A stretch of 5,306 nt of DNA from Bdellovibrionales bacterium (GCA_020434605.1 JAGRAL010000204.1:1-5306), one strand, 5' to 3'; positions 1-5,272 are shown, numbered from the stretch's first letter. Notes: generated by a model not told the origin, from the sequence alone. Numbers and translations: made by a program.

Positions 1-214
1 ATTCTATGGAATCATCGCATTAGTAGGTTACATTTTGTTTGGACTTAAACTAATGAGTGGTTTAACTTTAATTGTAATGTTAATTTTATTAATGATGAGC
101 ACCTTTATGGTGGGTATAGGAATTATTGGGACATATGTCTTTAAAGTCTATCAAGAAGTACTTTACCCAGGTCTTTGCAGAGTATTTACGATGTGTACTT
201 CCTATCTTACTTAA
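1..214 (+). CDS. C-terminal end of a GtrB/DPM1-type family 2 glycosyltransferase (5' partial)
   Basis: An open frame enters from the left edge (codons in phase with base 2) and stops at TAA 212-214, giving about 70 residues. It contains two hydrophobic helices followed by GIIGTYVFKVYQEV. That ending has the spacing of the C-terminal membrane anchor of GtrB/ArnC/DPM1-like enzymes: a G-x-T start to the last helix, then G-[IV]-I-G-x-Y-x4-Y-x-E-V 34 residues later, usually followed by R-P-x-Y. Enzymes of this family transfer a sugar from a nucleotide sugar to undecaprenyl (or dolichyl) phosphate at the cytoplasmic face of the membrane, for later use in cell-surface glycans. The catalytic GT-A domain lies outside the window, so the donor sugar cannot be inferred. 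The usual R-P-x-Y ending is not intact here (YPGLC), and the last 80 nt overlap the next gene in another frame. A less likely alternative is that this is the first half of the next membrane protein, split by a frameshift. Confidence 0.7.
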   Translation, partial: FYGIIALVGYILFGLKLMSGLTLIVMLILLMMSTFMVGIGIIGTYVFKVYQEVLYPGLCRVFTMCTSYLT

Positions 215-560
215 GACACTACTTTTAATTGTCCCTGGGATTATCGAGTATTTTAAACTACTTTTTGTAGGACAAATCGTTCTATTTAGTAAGGATTACG
301 CTCTTGGAAATGAGGATGCTCTAGAGGCCTCAAGACGCGTAACCATGGGACATAAGAAGAATTTACTTATTATCTACCTTATTTATATCGCTTTCGCTCT
401 TGTCAGCAACGCTCTAATCGCAGCTGTACTACCTGAGGGAGTAATCAATCACTTCTTTGTATTTACAGCGACATTTTTTATCGATATTTTCATTTATTTA
501 TTCATTGGTTGCTATTTCTTTGCTATATACCCTAGGGCGCAAACCGAATTTCAGGAGTAA
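135..560 (+). CDS. Small polytopic membrane protein resembling DUF975/YciC-type proteins
   Basis: This encodes a 141-residue hydrophobic protein. After a basic amphipathic N-terminus there is a long hydrophobic stretch at about residues 21-51, interrupted by the motif I-V-P-G-I-I. A polar segment follows (A-L-E-A-S-R-R, then M-G-H-K-K, residues 62-75), and then helices at about 77-99 and 105-131. The layout of 'iPGi', helix, 'AL-x-x-S-x-x-x-t-x-G-(H/R)' and helix resembles uncharacterised DUF975/YciC-like and GPDPase-type membrane domains; this is pattern recognition, not a database match. I chose ATG 135; a TTG at 126 with AGGA 4 nt upstream is an alternative, and neither start has a strong Shine-Dalgarno. 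Either start lies inside the preceding glycosyltransferase frame, which suggests translational coupling. The frame upstream of 126 is full of stops, so the protein does not extend further in its own frame. It ends 2 nt before guaC. Function unknown. Confidence 0.75.
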   Translation: MSLKSIKKYFTQVFAEYLRCVLPILLKTLLLIVPGIIEYFKLLFVGQIVLFSKDYALGNEDALEASRRVTMGHKKNLLIIYLIYIAFALVSNALIAAVLPEGVINHFFVFTATFFIDIFIYLFIGCYFFAIYPRAQTEFQE

Positions 561-562
561 TT

Positions 563-1612
563 ATGTCCTTACGCTTTCAATGGCAGCAGATTGCCGATAG
601 ATCTAGAGCTTTAACGTATGATGACGTACTGATTGTACCTCAAAAACTAAACATGAGATCTCGTCGTGATCCTAATTTAGGTACTCAATTTACAAAGAAG
701 CATAAACTTACCATTCCGCTTATAGCTGCCAATATGGATACTGTCTCTGAATCAGAAATGATGATTGCTATGCATAAGCTAGGTGGTGTTGCCATCCTTC
801 ACCGCTTTATGACCATTGAAGAGCAAGTAAATGAAATGAAAAAAGCACGCGATGCTGGAGTTAGCATTTTATCTGCTAGCGTTGGGGTTAATGCCGAATA
901 TATGGACCGAGCGAAGGCATTGATCGGAGCCGGTGCCAATGTATTAACTATTGATATTGCTCATGGCCACTCTATTGCCATGCTTGAAACTATGAAAGAC
1001 TTAAAAAATGCCTTTCCTGACGTAGAAATCGTTGCAGGAAACATTGCAACCCCTGAGGCAGCACAAGACTTAATCGAGGCTGGAGCTGATGCTATTAAGG
1101 TAGGAATTGGACCTGGATCTATGTGTACAACCCGAATCATTACTGGTTGTGGGGTCCCACAATTAACGGCAGTTGCTCTTTGTGCAGAAGTGGCTAAATC
1201 AAACAATGTACCTCTTATTGCTGACGGGGGAGTAAAAACCTCGGGCGATATTGTTAAAGCCCTTTGTGCGGGAGCAGAATCAGTTATGCTTGGTTCTCTA
1301 CTGGCTGGTACTTTAGAATCTCCTGGAGAGATTAAAAGTGGTAAAAAACAATATCGTGGTATGGCTTCAAAGGCCGCGCAAAACTCTTGGCGCGGAGGAG
1401 TTCCTGAAGGCATGGCTGCTGAAGGCGAAGCAACAATGATCAATATCAAGGGTCATACAAAAGATGTTGTAAACGAGCTTTGCGGCGGCATTAGATCAGG
1501 CATGACATATGTAGACGCTGGTGAGATCCATGAAATGTGTAAGAAAGCATTTTTTGTGGAAATGAGTTCCGCAGGCTACTTTGAATCACGAGCCCACGGA
1601 GTAAAAAACTAA
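563..1612 (+). CDS. guaC: GMP reductase (IMPDH/GMPR family, no CBS domains)
   Basis: GMP reductase converts GMP to IMP and ammonia using NADPH in the cytosol, linking guanine nucleotides back to the IMP branch point. The 349-residue protein is a single (beta/alpha)8 barrel and matches the usual GMPR length. Visible motifs are TYDDVL (18-23), AANMDT (55-60), the catalytic loop GIGPGSMCTTR with Cys188 and Thr190, the phosphate-binding IADGGVKTSGD (219-229), VMLGSLLAG (241-249), AAEG with Glu287, and GGIRSGMTYV. From GMAS (267) to GGIRS the sequence aligns without gaps to vertebrate GMPR as I remember it. It lacks the inserted flap carrying the Arg-Tyr pair that IMP dehydrogenases use for hydrolysis. 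Glu287 occupies the place of the GMPR-specific Glu (Glu289 of the E. coli enzyme). This favours GMPR over IMPDH, although several local motifs (LLAGTLESPGE, VPEG) look IMPDH-like. AGGAG at 553-557, 5 nt before the ATG, supports the start. It lies 2 nt after the membrane-protein gene, so the two are probably co-transcribed. Confidence 0.88.
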   Translation: MSLRFQWQQIADRSRALTYDDVLIVPQKLNMRSRRDPNLGTQFTKKHKLTIPLIAANMDTVSESEMMIAMHKLGGVAILHRFMTIEEQVNEMKKARDAGVSILSASVGVNAEYMDRAKALIGAGANVLTIDIAHGHSIAMLETMKDLKNAFPDVEIVAGNIATPEAAQDLIEAGADAIKVGIGPGSMCTTRIITGCGVPQLTAVALCAEVAKSNNVPLIADGGVKTSGDIVKALCAGAESVMLGSLLAGTLESPGEIKSGKKQYRGMASKAAQNSWRGGVPEGMAAEGEATMINIKGHTKDVVNELCGGIRSGMTYVDAGEIHEMCKKAFFVEMSSAGYFESRAHGVKN

Positions 1613-1613
1613 A

Positions 1614-2522
1614 CTATTCAGCAACAATTACTGTTGTTGCATGAGAATAGACTGTTTGTGAGTTAGCATTTCTGAAAAATGTTACGTATCTGCCAGCAGG
1701 AAAGCCATCTGTGTTTTCATTGTACTTATGTTTTCCATCGCTACTAGTAACGGTAACTGGCAAGTCAGGCGAAACCCAATCGCAGCCTGAGGTGCTAGGC
1801 ACACTATTTCCAGTAAATGTCTTTATACATACCTGTAGTGGCAAACCGGCGTTAAACCAGTGAGAGTAAAAGCGCTCTCCTGCCGCTACGTAAGTTGTAA
1901 GTTTATTTCCAATAGAGTCTCTATTCTGACCCCAGCTAATGATTCTATCTCGACCATCACTATTATAAGTATACCAAACTGCAACCTCATTAAAACCTGG
2001 AGATAAATGCGGAGGTTTAATATAATAGACTCTCTTAATTCTCTTCGTAAAGTCAGCATTAGCTACTTCTAACTGAATACTAGTTCCATAATACGTGGTA
2101 TGGCTAAAGAAGGTACAATTAGACAGCTGACAAGCGCTTTCGCGTTTTTGACCGACTCCGTTTATAAATGTAAAACCTTGATCTTGACCGATTGTTCTAT
2201 GATCTTCTGGAGGACAATCTGGATTAGCACCGTTAAAGATTTGTGCACAGGCATAGATATCAGTGGCACTAGCAAAACCTGTGTACCTCACATAGTGATC
2301 CTTATCCATATCTACTTCATTAGAGTAAGAGCCATTTTCAGTCATTGAAATGATTGCATTAATACTACCGCTTGGCGTTGGATTACATCCACTACCCACA
2401 CACTGTGGATCTTCACCACCACCTGCTGTATCTTGTATGGGCTTAGAGCAGTTTTGAAACATCACTGCCATTCCAACAAATACTGCAAGACCGATAAAAC
2501 TAAGAGTCGACATTTTTTTCAT
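1614..2522 (-). CDS. Predicted secreted lipoprotein, Cys-rich, unknown function
   Basis: This encodes 302 residues. The N-terminus is Met-Lys-Lys, a hydrophobic core (residues 7-22), then FQNC, giving a lipobox-like site with the lipidated Cys at residue 25. Asn at -1 and Gln at -2 are not canonical. Ser at +2 would favour outer-membrane placement by the E. coli rule. A low-complexity linker follows (GGGEDP at about 34-39). The mature part is rich in Gly, Ser, Thr, Asn and aromatic residues, as in beta-sandwich domains, and has eight further cysteines (41, 46, 92, 103, 131, 136, 232, 247). The pattern F-x8-C-x3-F-x-G followed by a second Cys occurs twice, 140 residues apart, suggesting two related domains. 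The frame is open back to 2573, but I chose ATG 2522 because AGAGGAA lies just upstream and the signal peptide then begins correctly. It is the second gene of a lipoprotein pair. Its TAG stop lies 1 nt from the convergent guaC stop. No family recognised. Confidence 0.85.
   Translation of the reverse strand: MKKMSTLSFIGLAVFVGMAVMFQNCSKPIQDTAGGGEDPQCVGSGCNPTPSGSINAIISMTENGSYSNEVDMDKDHYVRYTGFASATDIYACAQIFNGANPDCPPEDHRTIGQDQGFTFINGVGQKRESACQLSNCTFFSHTTYYGTSIQLEVANADFTKRIKRVYYIKPPHLSPGFNEVAVWYTYNSDGRDRIISWGQNRDSIGNKLTTYVAAGERFYSHWFNAGLPLQVCIKTFTGNSVPSTSGCDWVSPDLPVTVTSSDGKHKYNENTDGFPAGRYVTFFRNANSQTVYSHATTVIVAE
1621..1640 (-). terminator. Weak candidate terminator hairpin at the convergent guaC/lipoprotein junction
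   Basis: GCAACAA (1621-1627) and TTGTTGC (1634-1640) form a perfect 7-bp inverted repeat with a 6-nt loop, inside the last codons of the minus-strand lipoprotein. Reading on the minus strand, a T-rich stretch (TTTAGTTTTTT) begins only about 7 nt after the stem, which is far for an intrinsic terminator. On the plus strand no T-run follows, so it would not serve guaC. Confidence 0.25.
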
Positions 2523-2525
2523 AAA

Positions 2526-2532
2526 TTCCTCT
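2526..2532 (-). promoter_or_regulatory. Ribosome binding site that fixes the lipoprotein start at 2522
   Basis: On the minus strand AGAGGAA lies in the 16-nt gap between the stop of the upstream lipoprotein (TAA, 2541-2539) and ATG 2522, with 5 nt between AGAGG and the start codon. It selects this ATG over the in-frame upstream start at 2573, which would lie inside the upstream gene and put 17 extra residues ahead of the signal peptide. Confidence 0.75.
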
Positions 2533-2538
2533 ACGCCC

Positions 2539-3681
2539 TTATGGTAATGCGCTTTCAGAGCAATTCGTATCATACGAATTTCCTGAGTAACCGCAAATTT
2601 TGTAAGTTAAATGAATATAATTAAATCCAGAATGGTAGCCGGTACTAACTGAAGTTTGACCTAGTCGTATTTTCATAGGAGTTGTACCGAATAAACTAGT
2701 GTTAAATCCCTCGAGATTTGCTTCGTTCGCGTAGTAGAGAGTTTCACTGCTATTACTCTTCTTATAAAATCTCATAGAATATGTACCAGTTTTTCTAACG
2801 ACAAAATCAACTACATAAGTTTGTCCTACTTGGAAGGCGCGTTTAGTATCAGCTGTAAAAGCAGGGATTCGCTGTTGTGCCGGAGCTTGCGCTGTATTTC
2901 CTTGAAAGCCACTTTGTATCAATTCATGCTGATCAAATGGAGTACTATCTATGTACCTAGAAACTGACATAGCATATTCTGATAAAGCTGATGCATTCAC
3001 CTCATAAGGAAGTAATTCTAGAATACCATAATAGGTTCCCGTATTTTGTGGAATAGCTGAACTCACAGTAAATTCTAATTTGCCTCGAAGAGCTGTGTAT
3101 GGATAGTAGTTTTGTGGTACTGAGTTAAGTGTTACAACATCTCTAAACGTTGAGCCACTTTCTGCTAAATTATTAAAATCTTGTGTAATCGCTTCTGTTG
3201 AACTTGGATAAATCAAGCCTTGACCAATGCTTGCTGTAGTAGTCGCAGCTGCACCACCCGGTACAGGCTCACCATTATTAGCGATCCCAGTTAACACAGC
3301 AGTAATCGTATGAGTGTTTGAAGAATTATAATTGCTAGATAGAGTTTTAGTAATTGTAAAACTTGAACCCGAACAATATGTTGTCCAAGATTGGTTAAAG
3401 TTCGTACCACTTACACTTATACTTACAACATGCGAATTATAGCTAAATGGTGTATAATTACATGAAAAGCTCGCCGTCAAAATGCGGTTTTGTACGATAG
3501 GGTTTCCTTCAAATCGTAAAGATAAGTAATTTCCGGTTTGCGTAGCTCCTGGATTTGGATCTTCACCATCATCAATATTAAAAGGTGACGTTCCACCAAC
3601 ATCGCCGCAGTTTTGGTAAAAAACAGCAATTAACAATGAAAATAAAAACAATAATAAGCTACTATAAATCGATTTTTTCAT
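2539..3681 (-). CDS. Predicted secreted lipoprotein, Ser/Thr/Asn-rich, unknown function
   Basis: This encodes 380 residues. The signal peptide has Met-Lys-Lys, a Leu/Phe-rich hydrophobic core (residues 8-21) and then FYQNC, with the putative lipidated Cys at residue 25. That is the same position and the same Q-N-C ending as in the downstream lipoprotein. A linker with DDGEDPNPG (37-45) follows, recalling GGGEDP in its neighbour. Residues 50-150 alternate short hydrophobic strands with Ser/Thr/Asn-rich turns, as in an Ig-like or other beta-sandwich fold. Cys74 and Cys103 could form a disulfide there, and Cys363 with Cys374 near the C-terminus. The middle and end (about 200-360) are also strand-rich with many Tyr residues. 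ATG 3681 is preceded by GAGG with a short spacer. It is the first gene of the minus-strand pair. No family recognised; a surface or periplasm-facing structural or binding role is only a guess. Confidence 0.85.
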   Translation of the reverse strand: MKKSIYSSLLLFLFSLLIAVFYQNCGDVGGTSPFNIDDGEDPNPGATQTGNYLSLRFEGNPIVQNRILTASFSCNYTPFSYNSHVVSISVSGTNFNQSWTTYCSGSSFTITKTLSSNYNSSNTHTITAVLTGIANNGEPVPGGAAATTTASIGQGLIYPSSTEAITQDFNNLAESGSTFRDVVTLNSVPQNYYPYTALRGKLEFTVSSAIPQNTGTYYGILELLPYEVNASALSEYAMSVSRYIDSTPFDQHELIQSGFQGNTAQAPAQQRIPAFTADTKRAFQVGQTYVVDFVVRKTGTYSMRFYKKSNSSETLYYANEANLEGFNTSLFGTTPMKIRLGQTSVSTGYHSGFNYIHLTYKICGYSGNSYDTNCSESALP

Positions 3682-3745
3682 TATTTACCCTCAATATATG
3701 TATCGGAATATGACAGCTAAAATTGAGACAAAAATACAACTTACA

Positions 3746-3774
3746 AATACACCAATATTATCAATAACTTGCAA
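3746..3774 (-). promoter_or_regulatory. Possible sigma70-type promoter for the lipoprotein pair
   Basis: On the minus strand TTGCAA (3774-3769) is followed after exactly 17 nt by TGTATT (3751-3746), a 4/6 match to both consensus boxes. It would give a leader of roughly 60 nt before ATG 3681. The region is AT-rich, so chance matches are likely. A promoter must lie between 3682 and about 3892, but this exact placement is tentative. Confidence 0.25.
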
Positions 3775-3798
3775 GCCCAAGGTCGACCTCACTTTAGT
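3769..3798 (+). promoter_or_regulatory. Possible promoter for the Cys/His-rich protein-PilZ operon
   Basis: The palindromic box TTGCAA (3769-3774) also reads as a -35 on the plus strand. It is followed after 18 nt by TTTAGT (3793-3798), a 4/6 match to -10. Transcription would then start near 3805, giving a leader of almost 90 nt that includes the whole inverted repeat at 3842-3889. Weak by sequence alone; GGTCGACC, an 8-bp palindrome at 3781-3788, lies in the spacer. Confidence 0.2.
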
Positions 3799-3813
3799 AC
3801 AGAAAAAGTCCTG

Positions 3814-3827
3814 AAACTAGAAACTAG
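3814..3827 (+). repeat. Tandem 7-mer AAACTAG x2
   Basis: Two perfect adjacent copies of AAACTAG (3814-3820 and 3821-3827) lie in the leader/promoter region upstream of the Cys/His-rich protein gene. They could be a protein-binding half-site pair or chance in AT-rich DNA. No function can be assigned. Confidence 0.5.
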
Positions 3828-3841
3828 TCTTAAAGATCTCC

Positions 3842-3889
3842 TTACTCCTGCCGAAAAGAATATGGGCTTTACTATATTCTAAGGAGTAA
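3842..3889 (+). promoter_or_regulatory. 5' leader inverted repeat able to sequester the Shine-Dalgarno
   Basis: TTACTCCT (3842-3849) is the exact reverse complement of AGGAGTAA (3882-3889), which contains the core of the SD (AAGGAG, 3881-3886) of the following gene. Nested inside, AGAATAT (3857-3863) is the exact reverse complement of ATATTCT (3874-3880), with a further G-U pair possible at its inner end. The transcript could fold into a two-segment hairpin, 8 bp plus 7-8 bp, separated by a 7-nt/1-nt internal loop, with the SD buried in the outer stem. A second register, CTCCTTA (3838-3844) with TAAGGAG (3880-3886), is also possible. There is no T-run after it, so it is not an intrinsic terminator. 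This suggests translational control of the operon, such as a thermosensor, protein-binding or ligand-binding leader. The pairing is seen in the sequence; the function is inferred. Confidence 0.45.
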
Positions 3890-3892
3890 TTC

Positions 3893-4096
3893 ATGGGTAA
3901 GAATCCAAAAAAAGAAGAAAACAATGTTGTTGCGATCACTCGTTGTTGTGCAGATGGTTGCACTAAGCGCGACACTAGAGCTAATTTTTGCAACGAACAC
4001 TTCACGTGGTACAAAGAAGGCCTAATTACTGGCGAAGGACACAAAGCTAAAGACTTTGATAAAAAGTTACAACAATATAAAGCACGCGTAGCATAG
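3893..4096 (+). CDS. Small Cys/His-rich, probably zinc-binding protein of unknown function
   Basis: This encodes 67 residues, soluble, basic and without a signal peptide, so cytoplasmic. A cluster of potential metal ligands, C18-C19-x3-C23-x9-C33-x2-H36, looks like a compact treble-clef or zinc-ribbon-like knuckle. It is followed by an aromatic/charged helix (HFTWYKEGL) and a Lys-rich C-terminus (DFDKKLQQYKAR). These features suggest a small zinc-stabilised nucleic-acid- or protein-binding module, but I cannot name the family. The start is well supported: AAGGAG at 3881-3886, 6 nt before ATG 3893, although this SD can pair with an upstream anti-SD sequence. The gene is followed after 9 nt by the PilZ membrane protein, whose SD (AGGAAG) overlaps the TAG stop, so the two are almost certainly one transcript. 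Confidence 0.8.
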   Translation: MGKNPKKEENNVVAITRCCADGCTKRDTRANFCNEHFTWYKEGLITGEGHKAKDFDKKLQQYKARVA

Positions 4097-4105
4097 GAAG
4101 ATCAA

Positions 4106-4786
4106 ATGGCTAAGTGGAAGAAGCTCTCTGTTCATGTCTTAGGAATTATAGCAATCACATTAGTAAGCTTATGCGCTATTTCGCAGGCGAAGCAATTAGC
4201 TTCGACTCACAAATGGATGCTAGTAATTACCTTATTAATAGGAGCTTCTTTTATATTTGAATCTCTACTTACAGTTAGAAGAAGACTTGTGAATTATTAC
4301 AAAGCATTTAGCGTATTGACGGGGCTTTGTATGTTAAGCGTTGTTGCTCTTGATGCATCTATTAATACATATGTATACTTTTTAGCTGTAGTATCTTTAT
4401 GTTTGTTTGCAGTAAAAGCGGCACATGTTCAGTTTGTAATGCATTCTTTTGAGCTCTCCCCTGCTAGCTCTAGGTATCAACTTGATCTTAACTGCTCTAT
4501 TAAAGATGGTTTAGCTAACCAACATATCAATGCAAAAATCATTGATATTAGTAACACTGGTTGTTTAATCGATTGCGACCAATCACTTAATCCAGGTGCA
4601 GTAGTTTATTTAAATATTTTATTAAAGACTCGAGAAGTACGAACTTCAGCAAGAGTCATCAGACAGTCTAACAAAAATGGTTACGGAATGCAGTTTGTGG
4701 GTTTAGATCGAAGAAAGTACAATACATTTGATGATGCCCTAAAAGACATCCTAATTGATAGTGGCACAATACCTTTTGCCGCTTAA
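4106..4786 (+). CDS. Four-helix membrane protein with C-terminal PilZ domain
   Basis: This encodes 226 residues. Four hydrophobic segments lie at about 7-27, 37-53, 66-84 and 88-106, joined by basic loops (VRRR at 57-60), followed by a soluble domain from about 120. That domain reads as PilZ: R123-Y-Q-L-D-L at its entry, then I-I-D147-I-S149-N-T-G152-C-L-I matching the (D/N)xSxxG motif, a strand around VVYLNILL, then SARVIR and GYGMQFVG as the closing strands. PilZ domains bind cyclic di-GMP and pass the signal to an attached or partner module, here a membrane domain. In the usual RxxxR motif only one Arg is obvious (R123); the position four residues before it is Pro119, so binding may be weak or absent. 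The SD AGGAAG (4095-4100) overlaps the stop of the upstream gene. The stop codon overlaps that of the convergent downstream gene. Target process unknown. Confidence 0.85.
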   Translation: MAKWKKLSVHVLGIIAITLVSLCAISQAKQLASTHKWMLVITLLIGASFIFESLLTVRRRLVNYYKAFSVLTGLCMLSVVALDASINTYVYFLAVVSLCLFAVKAAHVQFVMHSFELSPASSRYQLDLNCSIKDGLANQHINAKIIDISNTGCLIDCDQSLNPGAVVYLNILLKTREVRTSARVIRQSNKNGYGMQFVGLDRRKYNTFDDALKDILIDSGTIPFAA

Positions 4787-4792
4787 TTTTTT
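4760..4792 (+). terminator. Probable intrinsic terminator of the Cys/His-rich protein-PilZ operon, inside the PilZ 3' end
   Basis: AGTGGCA (4760-4766) can pair with TGCCGCT (4777-4783) as a 7-bp stem with one G-U pair and a 10-nt loop. It is followed by a T-rich tract TAATTTTTT (4784-4792). The stem lies within the last PilZ codons and the T-run lies in the 3' end of the opposite gene, so the terminator uses coding DNA of both genes. The stem is short, hence moderate confidence. Confidence 0.5.
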
Positions 4793-5268
4793 GCAGTAAT
4801 CACTTCAGGTTTATAAGTACAAGAAAAGTAAGAGTCCCACTCTGTATCCATCTCAGTCCATTCTACCACTACGTTATCTTCTACAACGCGGATACTGATT
4901 TCGTGACTTTGCGTTTCTCGGGTAAAATCTTTATTAATACTCGCAGCTTGCTCTCTTAACTCTACTACATATGAATCTTTTGTTTGTTGGCTAGACGTAT
5001 ATGATATCTTTGAAGCTAAAGTATCAAACTCTTGTGCTTCTGATTTGTTTAAAACAAATGGAAAGCTATCCATAGGAGTGATTTCTTCTATTCCGTCATT
5101 ACCTACAAGTATAGATACTCTTTGCCCCATATAGCTTTCAATAGGGTTTTTAGTAGCTAGGCTTTTACTACAAGAGTCCAACTGGTATAAAAAACTTTCA
5201 CTAGCAGAGGATACTCTAGAAATTAATAAGCACATATAAAGTATTATAATAAACATCGTGTATTTCAT
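4783..5268 (-). CDS. Small exported (periplasmic or secreted) protein, unknown function
   Basis: This encodes 161 residues starting with a Sec-type signal peptide: Met-Lys, a hydrophobic core at about residues 4-17, Arg18, and a probable signal peptidase I site after VSSA (residue 22). There is no lipobox at the cleavage site. The mature part (about 139 residues) is acidic and mixed alpha/beta by eye. It has a central Glu/Gln/Lys-rich stretch (about 75-120) that may be helical and a terminal strand region (ISIRVV, NVVVEW). Two cysteines, Cys33 and Cys150, could join the ends by a disulfide. The frame stays open to the right edge with a GTG at 5298, but ATG 5268 gives a proper signal peptide and has GGAAGG just upstream. 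The TAA (4785-4783) overlaps the PilZ TAA (4784-4786) on the other strand. No family recognised. Confidence 0.78.
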   Translation of the reverse strand: MKYTMFIIILYMCLLISRVSSASESFLYQLDSCSKSLATKNPIESYMGQRVSILVGNDGIEEITPMDSFPFVLNKSEAQEFDTLASKISYTSSQQTKDSYVVELREQAASINKDFTRETQSHEISIRVVEDNVVVEWTEMDTEWDSYFSCTYKPEVITAKN

Positions 5269-5272
5269 GACA

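Noticed and set aside
961..1449. 162-codon open frame on the minus strand
   Set aside because: It lies wholly inside the well-supported guaC gene, has a low-complexity Ala/Pro/Ser-rich translation and no recognisable domain; a shadow of guaC.
563..1612. Full IMP dehydrogenase (guaB)
   Set aside because: The protein has no CBS domain pair and lacks the Arg-Tyr flap between the GMAS motif and the E-G motif; the gap-free match to GMPR in this region is better.
2100..2348. 82-codon plus-strand frame
   Set aside because: It is antisense to the 302-aa lipoprotein and its translation shows no coherent features.
2433..2624. 63-codon plus-strand frame
   Set aside because: It is antisense across the junction of the two lipoprotein genes, including a signal peptide; no support as a gene.
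3873..3878. TATATT as a -10 box for the Cys/His-rich gene
   Set aside because: Transcription would start at or inside the Shine-Dalgarno and no -35-like sequence lies at the right distance upstream.
3842..3889. Leader inverted repeat as an intrinsic terminator or attenuator
   Set aside because: No T-run follows either stem; the SD and start codon come directly after it, so translational control fits better.
3682..3892. Small RNA or extra small gene in the intergenic gap
   Set aside because: No open frame with a good ribosome binding site and no hairpin followed by a T-run was found; the gap is explained by divergent promoters and a leader.
3817..4044. 75-codon minus-strand frame
   Set aside because: It is antisense to the Cys/His-rich gene and its leader; the plus-strand gene has a strong SD and metal-ligand pattern, while this frame has neither.
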